Below, piece after piece: positions 52,178 to 63,872 of a stretch of DNA of 64,000 bases. Under the pieces are notes generated by a model that had not been told where the DNA came from, did not search any database, and was given only the letters and a program-made list of their open reading frames with translations. Source of the DNA: Thiovibrio frasassiensis (lineage in GTDB: Bacteria > Desulfobacterota > Desulfobulbia > Desulfobulbales > Desulfurivibrionaceae); assembly GCF_029607905.1 (NCBI RefSeq), contig NZ_JAPHEH010000001.1, positions 959,530 to 1,023,529 on the forward strand, read 5' to 3'. The number at the start of each line of letters is the position of its first letter. Position 1 is the stretch's first letter. A program made the translations under genes and the position numbers.

Positions 52178-54807
52178 TGGATATCCGCGCCAAATCGATC
52201 CTCTCGGTGATGCTCACCATCACCATCCTGACTTCGGTCTTCGTTTTCATGTCCATCCAACAGCAAAATGCCCAGCTGGATAACGATATTCGAACCAAGA
52301 GGGAGAACGCCAATTTTCTCGCGGAAAACCTGCAAGACCAAGTTTTTATCGCATACAAGTCACGGATCGTCAGCCTTGCCACCACCAAGCAAGAGGTGAT
52401 CGACGCCTTTGCCCGACGTGACCGGGAAGCCCTCTATCAGGCGGCCTTGCCCTTTTACAAGACGATCAAGACCGAAAACCCCTACTTCTCCCTCATGCAC
52501 TTCCACTTGCCGGACAACTCCTCCTTCCTGCGCATGCATCTGCCGGAGTTGCATAGCGACGATCTCGTCGAGATCCGCCCCATTATCCGTGAGGTGAACA
52601 CACTCCACAAACAACGGATCGGCTACGAAGTCGGCAAAATGGGACTTTTCTACCGGGTTGTGCAACCGATGTTCGCCGGCGAAGAGTATATCGGCGCCCT
52701 GGAGTTCGGCATCAGCCATAAACAACTTGTCACCCTCTTGCAGCAACACATCAGCCCCGAGATCGCCATTGCCGTCAAAACAGAGAGCTGGCAGAAGGCG
52801 ACCCTGGTTGGAGGCAAACGGATCGAACAGGGAGAATATACCTTTTTGCCCCTGCAAAACGGCCTTTTCGCAAAAATTGCCCCCACGATTCTACTGGAGC
52901 ATGCCCCAGACCGCTTCGCCGTCGATGGCAAGACCTATATCCTTTTCTCCAACATCGAACTGCGCAATTTCCAAAAGAAACCCATTGCCAAGATTCTCGT
53001 TGCCCTGGACATCAGCCAGGAACTGGCCAACTCCAAAAATTTCATCATTAAGGTCATCCTGCTCGCCCTGTTTCTTCTCGTGCTTTCCAGCCTGTTTCTC
53101 TACTTCAGCTTTGGTCAGCTGTTGAACCGGATTGTGGGTCTCAACACCTCCCTAAACAGGAGCAACCAAAATCTCACCACAGCCAAGGCCTATGTGGACA
53201 ATATCCTTGCCTCCATGAGTGACGGCCTGCTGGTAACCACCGCCGACGGCAGAATCAGCCAGGCAAATGAAGCATTCTGCCAACTGCTCGGTTACTCGGA
53301 AGAGGAGCTGGTGGAAAACAAGATCTTTTCCTTCTTTGAAAGCCCGGCGGAGATAGAGGCACGTTTTGCTCCCTGCGGACCACAGAAATGCGAGATCAGC
53401 AAGGTAGAACGTCAGCTCCTCACCAAGGACGGGCATCGCGTGCCGGTGCTCTTCTCGGCAACCTCTCTTGCGGACCAGGACGGCAGCCTCATCGGCATTG
53501 TCTGCATCGTCACCGATATCACCGAACGCAAACGGGCGGAAACCGTCCTGCGCGAGGCGCATAGTCTGCTGGAACAACGGGTTATCGAGCGCACCCGTGA
53601 GCTGGCTGAAACAAACACCGCCCTGACCAGGGAGATGGCGGAACGCAAACGGGCGGAAGCAGAGTTGCGCCAAGCCCAAAAGATGCGGGCCATCGGCACC
53701 CTGGCCGGCGGCATTGCCCATGATTTCAACAACATCCTCACGGCCATCATCGGCTACACCCAGCTGGCCATGGAACGGGTGAACTCGGATGTCACCTGCC
53801 GCAATTATCTCGACGGGGTTTTTCTTGCCGGGCAACGGGCCAAGGAGCTGGTCCACCAGATCCTCACCTTCAGCAGGCAAAGCGAGCAGGAGAAAAAACC
53901 CATCGAGATCCATCTGATCGTCAAGGAGGCCTTGAAGCTGCTGCGCGCTTCCCTGCCGGCCAATATCGAAATCGTTCAGGATATTCCGGCCCGCTCCGGA
54001 GCCGTGCTCGCCGATCCCACCCAGATCCATCAGATAGTCATGAACCTCTGTACCAATGCCTACCATGCCATGGAGGAAAAGGGCGGCACCCTCACCGTTT
54101 CGCTTTCCGAACCGGCTGCGGCAGATATTTCTCCCCCCCTACCACCCGGCGACTATCTGCAACTGATGGTGCGCGACACCGGCTGCGGCATGGATACCGG
54201 GTTGCTTGAGCGGATCTTTGAACCCTATTTTACCACCAAGGAAGCGGGCAAGGGCACCGGCCTCGGCTTGGCCGTGACCCACGGCATCGTCGAAAGCCAT
54301 AGCGGCCACATTCGGGTGGTCAGCACCACCGGCCTGGGCACCACCTTCAGCATTTACCTGCCCCTGTACAAACAACCGCCAATGGAGCTCAAGGAAAAGT
54401 CGGAACCCCAAGAGATCCCGGGCGGAACAGAACGGATTCTGGTGGTGGACGATGAACGGGAAATCGGCCACCTCCTCGAACTCTTTCTCTCCGACTATGG
54501 CTACAGGATTACCAGCCTCTCGGACAGCCTCGCTGCATTGGCCTGGTTCCAGGCCAATCCGCAGGAGGTGGATCTGATCATCACCGACATGTCCATGCCG
54601 CATCTCACCGGCAAGGAGCTTGCCAAGAAAATTCTGGCGGTGCAGCCGGAGATTCCCATCATCCTCTGTACCGGATTCAGCGAGCAGATCAATGCGGAGA
54701 GCGCGAAGCAACTCGGGATCCGTGCCTTTCTTCTCAAGCCGTTTCAGGCACAAGAAGTGGCAGGTCTGGTCCGCAAGGTGTTGGACGGCACCACGCCGCA
54801 ATCATGA
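52177..54807 (+). CDS. hybrid sensor histidine kinase with periplasmic Cache-like sensor and PAS domain
   Basis: The 876-residue protein has a first membrane helix (about 8-27) and a periplasmic Cache-like domain (28-285; '[24 protein letters not shown]', '[14 protein letters not shown]'). It continues with a second helix (289-313), PAS (about 337-450), a coiled link, and HisKA with H515 in '[16 protein letters not shown]'. The ATPase domain has 'DTGCGMDTG' (667-675) and '[10 protein letters not shown]', and the C-terminal receiver has D758-D759, D804 and K854. Autophosphorylation at H515 should pass to D804. Input ligand is unknown; Cache domains often sense small organic acids or amines. 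No dedicated response regulator with DNA-binding output is adjacent. Confidence 0.92.
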   Translation: MDIRAKSILSVMLTITILTSVFVFMSIQQQNAQLDNDIRTKRENANFLAENLQDQVFIAYKSRIVSLATTKQEVIDAFARRDREALYQAALPFYKTIKTENPYFSLMHFHLPDNSSFLRMHLPELHSDDLVEIRPIIREVNTLHKQRIGYEVGKMGLFYRVVQPMFAGEEYIGALEFGISHKQLVTLLQQHISPEIAIAVKTESWQKATLVGGKRIEQGEYTFLPLQNGLFAKIAPTILLEHAPDRFAVDGKTYILFSNIELRNFQKKPIAKILVALDISQELANSKNFIIKVILLALFLLVLSSLFLYFSFGQLLNRIVGLNTSLNRSNQNLTTAKAYVDNILASMSDGLLVTTADGRISQANEAFCQLLGYSEEELVENKIFSFFESPAEIEARFAPCGPQKCEISKVERQLLTKDGHRVPVLFSATSLADQDGSLIGIVCIVTDITERKRAETVLREAHSLLEQRVIERTRELAETNTALTREMAERKRAEAELRQAQKMRAIGTLAGGIAHDFNNILTAIIGYTQLAMERVNSDVTCRNYLDGVFLAGQRAKELVHQILTFSRQSEQEKKPIEIHLIVKEALKLLRASLPANIEIVQDIPARSGAVLADPTQIHQIVMNLCTNAYHAMEEKGGTLTVSLSEPAAADISPPLPPGDYLQLMVRDTGCGMDTGLLERIFEPYFTTKEAGKGTGLGLAVTHGIVESHSGHIRVVSTTGLGTTFSIYLPLYKQPPMELKEKSEPQEIPGGTERILVVDDEREIGHLLELFLSDYGYRITSLSDSLAALAWFQANPQEVDLIITDMSMPHLTGKELAKKILAVQPEIPIILCTGFSEQINAESAKQLGIRAFLLKPFQAQEVAGLVRKVLDGTTPQS

Positions 54808-54850
54808 TCTTTGCTGCGGGGTAGTACTCCCGGTAGGAAATGAGGTATTT

Positions 54851-55867
54851 TCAGAGCCGCCAGCCCCAGTATGACAAAAACCGGCGGAAATCGCGGAGGT
54901 CGGAATCATCTTGGGCCCAGGGTTTAAGACTGGTATACAAGGGTTGCCCCTTGGCCGGATCTCCGTAGTAGGCTTTATCCATGCCCACCAGAAAATCCAG
55001 GGCCAAAGGGCTCATGAACAGACTCTCCCAAGGCTTGAGCGCTCCCTTGACATACCCCTGCGCCACGCCTTTTTCATGGAAAAAGCTGGTTGTTTCCGTT
55101 CCCCCGGGCAGCTCCAGCCGCTCCAGGGTCTCCACGGAGAGAAGATCTGTTTTTTCCCGGGGAACCCCTTGGCTCCCCAACGCGCTGTCGTCATCCACCA
55201 GGCGCAGGTCCATTACCCTGTGGACCTCCGGCCGGATGGAGACCAGCAGACGGGGATTCTCTCGCCCCGCGTAGTCCAGGCTGCCCGGCAGGGTCTCGCC
55301 GTACACCCTGAGGGGGGCTTCTCGCTTAAACCCTTCCGGCAGGCAGCTGTCCGGTAAAAAATTGGTGGGGGTCATGGTGAGATAGCAGCCGCAAGTACCG
55401 ACGGTGCTGACCAGAACCGGCTGCTTGTTTGCGTTGAGGGTAATCAGCACCAGGATCCCGCCGTGCTTTCCTGCCGTTATATGGCGGAAAGGCACCCTGG
55501 AAAAATGCACCCGATACACCAGGTTGCGGTAGTTCCCCTTTTCGGTGGCAAAAGAATACTCGCCCACATAGATCGCGGGACGGTCCGGATCGACAAAGAC
55601 CTCCGGTGCGCCCGCGGTATCGTACCGGGCCCCGGCCATGCCTATGCAGTTATGGGAGAGGTCTGCTTCGTAAACAAGAAAGGCCGGCGCATGGCGGTGG
55701 AACACATCCTCCCCCTGCTCGGCAATAAAGATGGTGTTGGCCGTCTCACTCTTCAGGGCGAATTGCTGGGCGCAACCGGAAAAAAGCCCGGCCCCTACCA
55801 GCAGCAGAAGGGTGCGGAGACAAAAAACGAAGAGGAGCCGCTTGCTCCCCCGCTGATCAGCCAGCAT
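54851..55867 (-). CDS. lipoprotein of unknown function
   Basis: The start is set at ATG 55867 because AGGAGG lies six bases before it; an ATG six codons upstream has no such site. The 338-residue product has a lipoprotein signal with L-F-S-G-C (C32). The mature part is beta-rich, with cysteines in 'GTCGCYLTMTP' and 'DSCLPEG' and a Trp-rich end 'FRRFLSYWGWRL'. I recognise no family. It should be lipid-anchored by Lgt. It is convergent with the kinase and lies before the isocitrate dehydrogenase gene on the opposite strand reading. Confidence 0.75.
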   Translation of the reverse strand: MLADQRGSKRLLFVFCLRTLLLLVGAGLFSGCAQQFALKSETANTIFIAEQGEDVFHRHAPAFLVYEADLSHNCIGMAGARYDTAGAPEVFVDPDRPAIYVGEYSFATEKGNYRNLVYRVHFSRVPFRHITAGKHGGILVLITLNANKQPVLVSTVGTCGCYLTMTPTNFLPDSCLPEGFKREAPLRVYGETLPGSLDYAGRENPRLLVSIRPEVHRVMDLRLVDDDSALGSQGVPREKTDLLSVETLERLELPGGTETTSFFHEKGVAQGYVKGALKPWESLFMSPLALDFLVGMDKAYYGDPAKGQPLYTSLKPWAQDDSDLRDFRRFLSYWGWRL

Positions 55868-55970
55868 ACAGCACCTCCTGTTCATGGCATGATTCCCGAA
55901 CAGACCGTTGCGGCACGAAAGACCTCAGCCAAGATCCTTGGCCTTTCCTGCCGCTTCCTCTTAACTGCAA

Positions 55971-58232
<2,262 letters not shown>

Positions 58233-58487
58233 TTAATTCGTCGCCGTTACCATTGCGTGTGCCGGCTTATATCTGGCTCGACAATGCCGGAGCTGAAAGA
58301 GAATCCGGGTTCCCCTGAAAAAAGGAGGGTTTCCGCTGAAAAACCAAGCACCAAACCCGGGGTGGAAAGTGAAAAGAATTAGCACATACCGTCTGGGATT
58401 GCAAATAGCATCTTGTCCGCCTCCCTGCGCTTTGCCAACGCCTGACCCTGATTTTACCGGTTGTTTTCCGCATCCCTCCGCCATACA

Positions 58488-58950
58488 ATGTACCATCTTC
58501 CTGCACGCCGCAGGGGTGAGGTTCTGCCTGGGCGAATTATCTGGCGCGACACATACAGCATCGGCAACGAAGAGATCGACGCCGAACACCAACACCTGAT
58601 CGAGTTGGACAACGATATCGCCGCCAGCGGGGAAAAAGTCGCGAAGATCAAGGGGGACATCGTTGCCCTCTACGACTATGTGAAAACCTGTTTTCAGCAC
58701 GAAGAAGAATACATGCTCGCGCTTGGCTACCCGCAATTTGAGGAACATAAAAAAAGGCATGAGAGGATCATCGCCAAGATGAACACCATCATGAAGCAGA
58801 GCGGCAAGCTGGATGCTCTGGTTGTATAAATTCAAGCGCTTGATGCATATCTGGGTGCTGGAACATATCCGGGACGATGATTCCCCAATCGGGCCGCCAA
58901 AAAAGGCGAAGGAAATCGATGCATTACCAACAGGAGAAAACCGCGGATGA
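58488..58950 (+). pseudogene. hemerythrin, frameshifted near 58820
   Basis: From ATG 58488 the frame gives a bacteriohemerythrin with 'IIWRDTYSIGNEEIDAEHQHLIELDNDI', then 'CFQHEEEYMLALGYPQFEEHKKRHERI', but stops at TAA 58827-58829 after 'KLDALVV'. The last iron-ligand helix '[17 protein letters not shown]' is in the +1 frame and runs on to TGA 58948-58950, which overlaps the next ATG by 4 bp. Removing one G around 58820 restores 'ALLYKFKRLMHIW'. So either this is a recent one-base insertion or a sequencing error; the downstream overlap says the intact gene existed. Hemerythrins bind O2 at a diiron site. Confidence 0.8.
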
Positions 58951-59267
58951 TCATTACCACCACCCCCTCCCTTGACGGAAAAAGAATCACCGCCTATCTT
59001 GGCGTGGTCGCCGGCGAAGCCATTGTCGGCGCCAACCTGTTTCGCGATCTCTTTGCCGGCATCACCGATATCGTGGGCGGCCGTTCCGGCGCTTACGAAA
59101 AAGAGCTGCGCCAGGCCCGAGAAATTGCCCTGGAAGAACTCCGCGCGGCCGCAAGCCAGCTCGGAGCCAATGCCATCGTCGGGGTGGACCTCGATTACGA
59201 GGTGCTTGGCGAAAAAAACGGCATGCTCATGGTCAGCGCCAGCGGCACCGCGGTTCGCGTTGAGTGA
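58947..59267 (+). CDS. ybjQ: YbjQ/UPF0145 family protein
   Basis: The 106-residue protein matches the YbjQ family: '[63 protein letters not shown]' and '[17 protein letters not shown]'. Members form pentameric rings and may bind heavy metals; function is not settled. It overlaps the hemerythrin end by 4 bp (ATGA) and the zinc-ribbon gene by 4 bp (GTGA), so the three genes form one translational unit. Confidence 0.9.
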   Translation: MIITTTPSLDGKRITAYLGVVAGEAIVGANLFRDLFAGITDIVGGRSGAYEKELRQAREIALEELRAAASQLGANAIVGVDLDYEVLGEKNGMLMVSASGTAVRVE

Positions 59268-59422
59268 AAAAGAGCGAGTCGCCGCAACCGAAGGCGAAGG
59301 AGCTTGCACACTGTACTGTTTGCGGTAAAGCATTCCGGTCGGCAGAGCTGGTCCGGGTAAGCGGCGAGCTGCTCTGTCCCCTCTGTCTGGCGGAAAAAGA
59401 GTCCTGCGGCTGCAGCGACTGA
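59264..59422 (+). CDS. small zinc-ribbon protein (52 residues, GTG start)
   Basis: GTG 59264 overlaps the YbjQ stop (GTGA). The product begins with a Lys/Glu-rich stretch, then '[13 protein letters not shown]' and '[15 protein letters not shown]': two CxxC pairs ~24 residues apart plus a terminal CGC. That is a compact zinc ribbon of the type that assists nucleic-acid or protein contacts. The close overlap on both sides of its operon supports it being a real gene despite its size. Confidence 0.65.
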   Translation: MKKSESPQPKAKELAHCTVCGKAFRSAELVRVSGELLCPLCLAEKESCGCSD

Positions 59423-59448
59423 ACCCATTACAACCCTACGGAATTTCC

Positions 59449-59844
59449 ATGCGCAACAAACCCCACACCGTTCCCCCTTTTGTCATCTACCTTTTTCTGG
59501 TGATCGGCCTGCTTTCCGCCGTAGCCTTCCGGCTGGTGACCATCATCAACACCTTCAGGCCGGAACTGTTGCGACCGGTCTGGTATTTCGGGGTCATCGG
59601 CTACATCTTTTTTTTCGCCTACCGCTATTACATTTCCGAAAAACGCAAAAAGGCCATCCGCGAAAACCGGCTGCTGGAAAAAATCCGCTCCCCGGAAGCA
59701 ATCAGCTCCACGGACAGAGAACTCATCGACTACGTGCTCTCCTCCATCATCAAATCCAAGGAACACCTCAACTATCTCTTCATCTTTATCCTTTCCATTG
59801 TTGCAGTGGCTGTGGATGTCATCCTGGCCCTTCAGGGGCATTGA
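59449..59844 (+). CDS. small membrane protein, unknown
   Basis: The 131-residue protein has three hydrophobic segments, about 12-30 ('VIYLFLVIGLLSAVAFRLV'), 44-61 ('VWYFGVIGYIFFFAYRYY') and 108-127 ('YLFIFILSIVAVAVDVIL'). A charged middle follows the second segment ('SEKRKKAIRENRLLEKIRSPE'). I do not recognise the family. It lies 26 bp after the zinc-ribbon gene and may belong to the same operon. Confidence 0.65.
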   Translation: MRNKPHTVPPFVIYLFLVIGLLSAVAFRLVTIINTFRPELLRPVWYFGVIGYIFFFAYRYYISEKRKKAIRENRLLEKIRSPEAISSTDRELIDYVLSSIIKSKEHLNYLFIFILSIVAVAVDVILALQGH

Positions 59845-59972
59845 CCGATAATAATCCAGCCCGCTCTATGCACCCGTTGGGATGAGCCAAATTAGTTGAT
59901 TTTTGCGGTTTTTCCGTTATAAAAGGGACTTTCCCCGACGTGAAAATCTTTGGATACTGGATACCGAGAGCC

Positions 59973-61682
59973 ATGAAAACGATTCTGGTGGTGGACAACC
60001 ACCCTGTTGTCTTGAAACTGCTGGTGGAATTCCTGAAAAGAATGGGCCACGAGGTGATCAGCGCGGAAGACGGACTTGCGGCCCTGGAGATTCTCAAAAA
60101 GGTAACCCCGGACATCGTCTTCACCGACCTGATCATGCCCAATATCAGCGGGGAAAAGCTCTGTCAGGTTATCCGCAGCCGTCCCGAACTCAAAGAGGTC
60201 CATATCATCATCTATTCATCCACCATGCTTGAGGATGAAGCCCATATTCTCAGCCTCGGGGCCGCTGCCTGCATCGCCAAGGGACCTTTTAAGAATACCG
60301 AAGCGCATATCGCCCAGGTTATCGAACATATCGACAATGGCACCCTCCCTGCATTGCAGGGCAAGATTCTCGGCGGCGAAGACCTCTACAAACGCCATAT
60401 CACCTCGGAGCTCTTATGTTCCAAACGGCATTATGAAATCATCTTCAACAGCATGCCCGAGGGAGTGATGGAGTTCACCTTGGAGGGCAAGATCTTCCAT
60501 GCCAACGCTGCCGCCATGGGGCTGTGCGGCTTGCAGGAAGAAAACCTGCTCGCCTCCAGCTTTTTTGATCTTTTCACCGGAGAACACCGGGAGCGGGTGC
60601 GCGCGTTGCTGCACAGCCCTGGCCAAGATCCGGTGATCATCGATGACACCGCGCCCATCCTGCTCAACGGCAAGATGATCACCATCCATTTTCTCCCCAG
60701 CCAGGATGAGGAACACACCTTTATCATCGCCATCATGCGGGATCTCACCGAAAAAATCACTGCGGCGCGGGAACTCGAGCTGCTGCGCCACCAGCAGGAA
60801 CGCATCCTCAATACGGTGAGCGAAGGGATCTTCGGCCTCGACCAGGAAAACCACGTCACCTTTGTCAACCCCGCCGCCCTTGCCATGCTTGGCTATGAGC
60901 CCCATGACCTGGCGGCCCTGGGCAACAAACTGCATGAAATCGTCCATTACCACAAGCCTGACGGCAGGGCGTATCCCCTGACCGATTGCCCGATCCATGC
61001 GACGGGTCAGGATGGCATTGTCCGCAAGGGCACCGAAACATTCTGGCGAAAAAATGGGGAGAGTTTTCCCGTCCGCTATACCGCCACCCCGATTCAGGAA
61101 GACTATGAAATCACGGGCACAGTGGTCACCTTTGCCGATATTACCGAACGCAAGAAAATGGAGGAAAAGCTCCGGGAATCGGCAATGACCGATGAGCTTA
61201 CCTCCCTGTTCAACCGGCGCGGCTTCATGACCCTGGCCGACAAATTGATCAAGATCAGCGTGCGCGACAAAAACGACCTCCTGCTCGTCTATGTGGATTT
61301 TGACAACCTGAAATGGATCAACGACACCCTGGGCCACTCCGTGGGCGACCAAGCACTCATTGAAGCCGCCACCCTGCTGCAAGACACCTTCCGTCTCGCC
61401 GATATTGTCGCACGGCTGGGCGGAGACGAATTTGTCATTCTCTGCACGGACAACTCGGCACTGGGCAATGAGCGAAACATTCTGATCCGCCTGAACGAAA
61501 CCATCGAAAAAACCAACCGGATGACAAATCGGCAATACCCGCTCTCCCTCAGTGTCGGGGTGGGCCGCTTCGAACATCTGAGCCCCTGCTCCATCGACGA
61601 CCTCCTCCGCCAGGCAGACCAAGCCATGTACAAAAACAAGGGAGAGAAAAAAACCCTCCACCTGGACGGCTATAAACACTAG
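59973..61682 (+). CDS. REC-PAS-PAS-GGDEF diguanylate cyclase
   Basis: I start at ATG 59973, which gives a standard receiver N-terminus (MKTILVVDNHPVV); GTG 59940 would add 11 residues. The receiver has D8 and phospho-acceptor D52 ('IVFTDLIMP'). Two PAS domains span about 155-265 and 280-400 ('ERILNTVSEGIFGLDQENHVTFVNPAALAMLGYE'). The GGDEF domain (about 405-565) has 'DELTSLFNRRGF' and the intact active-site GGDEF at 483-487. So it should make c-di-GMP when phosphorylated. The RxxD inhibitory site is not obvious ahead of GGDEF. Confidence 0.92.
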   Translation: MKTILVVDNHPVVLKLLVEFLKRMGHEVISAEDGLAALEILKKVTPDIVFTDLIMPNISGEKLCQVIRSRPELKEVHIIIYSSTMLEDEAHILSLGAAACIAKGPFKNTEAHIAQVIEHIDNGTLPALQGKILGGEDLYKRHITSELLCSKRHYEIIFNSMPEGVMEFTLEGKIFHANAAAMGLCGLQEENLLASSFFDLFTGEHRERVRALLHSPGQDPVIIDDTAPILLNGKMITIHFLPSQDEEHTFIIAIMRDLTEKITAARELELLRHQQERILNTVSEGIFGLDQENHVTFVNPAALAMLGYEPHDLAALGNKLHEIVHYHKPDGRAYPLTDCPIHATGQDGIVRKGTETFWRKNGESFPVRYTATPIQEDYEITGTVVTFADITERKKMEEKLRESAMTDELTSLFNRRGFMTLADKLIKISVRDKNDLLLVYVDFDNLKWINDTLGHSVGDQALIEAATLLQDTFRLADIVARLGGDEFVILCTDNSALGNERNILIRLNETIEKTNRMTNRQYPLSLSVGVGRFEHLSPCSIDDLLRQADQAMYKNKGEKKTLHLDGYKH

Positions 61683-61764
61683 GAACACCGAAGCGGACAC
61701 CATCGCCAACTTCTGGGAAATTGCCCCCTGTTTTTTCCGTGGATTTTTCTGCAAAAATTATTAT

Positions 61765-61783
61765 ATTAGGAATTATTACTAAT
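61765..61783. promoter_or_regulatory. AT-rich inverted repeat before the desulforedoxin-like gene
   Basis: ATTAG (61765-61769) and CTAAT (61779-61783) flank a 9-bp AT-rich spacer, 16 bp before ATG 61799. The stretch TTATTATATTAGGAATTATT recalls Fur/PerR-type operators, which would suit iron- or peroxide-control of the redox genes downstream. The arms are short, so this is tentative. Confidence 0.35.
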
Positions 61784-61798
61784 TAAAAAAGGTGACGC

Positions 61799-62125
61799 AT
61801 GGATATCAGTGTTGACAGAAACGTTGTGGAGTTCAAGCCGGGCAATGCCCAGGAAACCGCTGCCATGGAGCTTCTTTGGCGGGTCATTGTCGACTGCCTG
61901 CGGGAAAACAAAAAGCTGGTGCCCATCGGCGAGTACATCCCGGCCAAGGAAAACCTGGCCCGTTTTGTGATCGAGGGAATCCCCGGCGGCAAAACCCAGT
62001 GGTCGGACCTGAAAGCCACGGCGGACAACACCTATTACTGTTCCGTCTGCAACAAGTACATGAATGTGAAACAGGGCAGCGAGATCCCCAAATGCTGCGG
62101 CAGAGACATGGAAACCATGGACTGA
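61799..62125 (+). CDS. desulforedoxin-like metal-binding protein
   Basis: The 108-residue protein has an N-terminal helix-strand part ('AMELLWRVIVDCLRENKKLVPIGEYIPA') and a C-terminal 'TYYCSVCNKYMNVKQGSEIPKCCGRDMETMD'. That is the C-x2-C ... C-C arrangement of desulforedoxin and the N-terminal domain of desulfoferrodoxin. One iron at the four cysteines is expected. It lacks the superoxide reductase catalytic domain, so it is an electron carrier rather than an SOR. Rubredoxin follows 42 bp on. Confidence 0.75.
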   Translation: MDISVDRNVVEFKPGNAQETAAMELLWRVIVDCLRENKKLVPIGEYIPAKENLARFVIEGIPGGKTQWSDLKATADNTYYCSVCNKYMNVKQGSEIPKCCGRDMETMD

Positions 62126-62167
62126 TCCATCCCCTGAGTCTTGGAAGGCAAAAAAAGGAGAGCTATT

Positions 62168-62323
62168 ATGGACAAGTATGAATGCCCCTGCGGATATGTG
62201 TATGACCCGGCGGAAGGCGATTACGAAAACGGCATTGAGCCGGGCACTGCCTTTGCCGATCTTCCCGATGACTGGGTCTGCCCCAAGTGCGGCGCGGAAA
62301 AGGAAAATTTTTATAAGGTGTAA
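62168..62323 (+). CDS. rubredoxin with unusual first metal loop (C-P-C-G)
   Basis: The 51-residue protein has the rubredoxin body '[40 protein letters not shown]'. The second knuckle is normal (C-P-K-C-G), but the first reads 'YECPCGYVY', with one residue between C6 and C8 instead of the usual two (CxxCG). Rubredoxins hold a single Fe(Cys)4 and shuttle electrons to rubrerythrin or superoxide reductase. The altered loop may change the redox potential, or signal a distinct subtype. AAAGGAGAGC precedes ATG 62168. Confidence 0.88.
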   Translation: MDKYECPCGYVYDPAEGDYENGIEPGTAFADLPDDWVCPKCGAEKENFYKV

Positions 62324-62353
62324 ACCGACCCCAGCTCGATCCCCGGACCATCC

Positions 62354-62397
62354 ACCCCCTGAAGCCACGCACTCTGGTCTTCAGGGGGTATTTTTTT
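62354..62397 (+). terminator. intrinsic terminator after rubredoxin
   Basis: ACCCCCTGAAG (62354-62364) is the exact complement of CTTCAGGGGGT (62379-62389), followed by seven T after one A. Strong terminator for the redox operon. Confidence 0.92.
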
Positions 62398-62506
62398 CTC
62401 GCCCTTGCCAATCCCGCCAATTGCCTGCATACTCTTTACAGAGCCAGAGCGGATTCTCCCCTTTTTAGACAGATGTTGCGTACACAGGCGAGCGAGGTCG
62501 TGCCCC

Positions 62507-63586
62507 ATGGCCAAAACCATAAAAATTCTCGGCGGTGGGCCCTCAGGACTCACGGCCGCCATCGTCCTGCAAAAGGCTGGGTACCAGGCCCAGGTCCATG
62601 AGAAAAACCATGATGTGGGGAGGGTGTTTTACGGCGACCTGCAGGGGCTGGAAAACTGGTCGGAAGAACGCGACGTACTCGACGAGTTCCAAGCCCTTGG
62701 TCTGGCGATCAACTTTGACTGCACCCCCTTTTCCGCCCTCACCGTCTTCAATGGCGAAAAAGCTTGGCCCTTCACCTCTTCGCGCCCCGGCTTTTATCTG
62801 ATCCGGCGCGGAGCCATGGCGGGCAGCCTGGACCAGGGTCTCAAGGAGCAGGCCCTGGCGGCCGGGGTCGACATTTTCTTTAACCAGCCCCTCGCCCCCG
62901 CAGAGGCGGATATCGTCGCCAGCGGCCCCCTGGTGCACCACCGCTTTGCCATCGACAAGGGGTTCGTCTTCAAGACCTCTCTGCCCGATGCGGCCTACGG
63001 CTTGGTCAATGACCGGGCGGCGTACAAGGGGTATGCCTACCTCCTGGCCGCCAAGGGGTATGGCTGCCTCTGCACCGTCCTCTTTGACAACTTTTCCGAG
63101 GTAAACCGCTGCCTGGCCGAAACGGAACGACTCTTCAAGAAATTTGTCGACTTCGACATGGAAGAACCAAAACCGGTGGGCGGGCTGGGCGGTTTTCTCC
63201 TGGCCCCTGTTTTTCAAGACAAACAGCAGTTGCTGGTCGGGGAGGCGGCAGGGCTGCAGGATATGCTTTGGGGTTTCGGCATCCGCACCGCCGTGCTTTC
63301 CGGCGCTCTGGCGGCGCAAAGCCTCATCGAGGGTACGAGCTACCAGGAGTTAGCCCGTCGCCGATTCTTAGACAAACAGAAAGCCAGCTTCGTCAACCGC
63401 TATCTCTGGGAGCGATTCGGCCGCAACAACTACAGCCACATCATGGACCGGATCGACCGCAGCCGAGACCATCGTAAATTTTTTCATGATTGCTACAACC
63501 TGAACCTTCTGCACCGTCTCGCCTATCCTTTTGCTTTTCATTCTTTGAAAAAGAGGTACAATCTCTTCTCTAACGATGTCCAATGA
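62507..63586 (+). CDS. FAD-dependent oxidoreductase (geranylgeranyl-reductase-like)
   Basis: The 359-residue protein starts at ATG 62507 with 'AKTIKILGGGPSGLTAAIVLQKAGYQAQVHEK', a GxGxxG-type FAD-binding Rossmann motif. It later has 'GGFLLAPVFQDKQQLLVGEAAGLQDMLWGFGIRTAVLSGALAA', the second FAD-contact region typical of PHBH/geranylgeranyl reductase-like enzymes. It probably reduces an isoprenoid or oxidises a small lipid; the substrate is unknown. The next gene starts 11 bp inside its end. Confidence 0.85.
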   Translation: MAKTIKILGGGPSGLTAAIVLQKAGYQAQVHEKNHDVGRVFYGDLQGLENWSEERDVLDEFQALGLAINFDCTPFSALTVFNGEKAWPFTSSRPGFYLIRRGAMAGSLDQGLKEQALAAGVDIFFNQPLAPAEADIVASGPLVHHRFAIDKGFVFKTSLPDAAYGLVNDRAAYKGYAYLLAAKGYGCLCTVLFDNFSEVNRCLAETERLFKKFVDFDMEEPKPVGGLGGFLLAPVFQDKQQLLVGEAAGLQDMLWGFGIRTAVLSGALAAQSLIEGTSYQELARRRFLDKQKASFVNRYLWERFGRNNYSHIMDRIDRSRDHRKFFHDCYNLNLLHRLAYPFAFHSLKKRYNLFSNDVQ

Positions 63587-63857
63587 TCCGCACAGCGATT
63601 CATTGCAAATTTCAGCCCCAACGCGACAGAATAACCCGCCCATGAACATCAACAGCGAAGACCAGGCCCGTGAGGCCATCGCCCTTTGGCAGACAGACCC
63701 GGCCAGAGCCCAGCTCAAAAACCTGAGGCTTGCCCTGGAATCCCTGGAACTCAGTCAGATGTACTATGAGCAGAAGGGCAACGAGCAAGGCATGACACGT
63801 GCCGGTGCCTGTGTGGCCATCCTCACCAATCGCATCGCCGAAATTGAAAGCGAATAG
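63576..63857 (+). CDS. hypothetical protein
   Basis: The 93-residue protein overlaps the FAD gene by 11 bp if ATG 63576 is used; ATG 63642 would give 71 residues (MNINSEDQAREAIALWQTDP). The first 20 residues are polar and low in structure, and the remainder is helical ('ALESLELSQMYYEQKGNEQGMTRAGACVAILTNRIAEI'). I recognise no family. The overlap suggests translation coupling with the oxidoreductase. Confidence 0.55.
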   Translation: MSNDPHSDSLQISAPTRQNNPPMNINSEDQAREAIALWQTDPARAQLKNLRLALESLELSQMYYEQKGNEQGMTRAGACVAILTNRIAEIESE

Positions 63858-63872
63858 CCCCTAAACCGAGCC

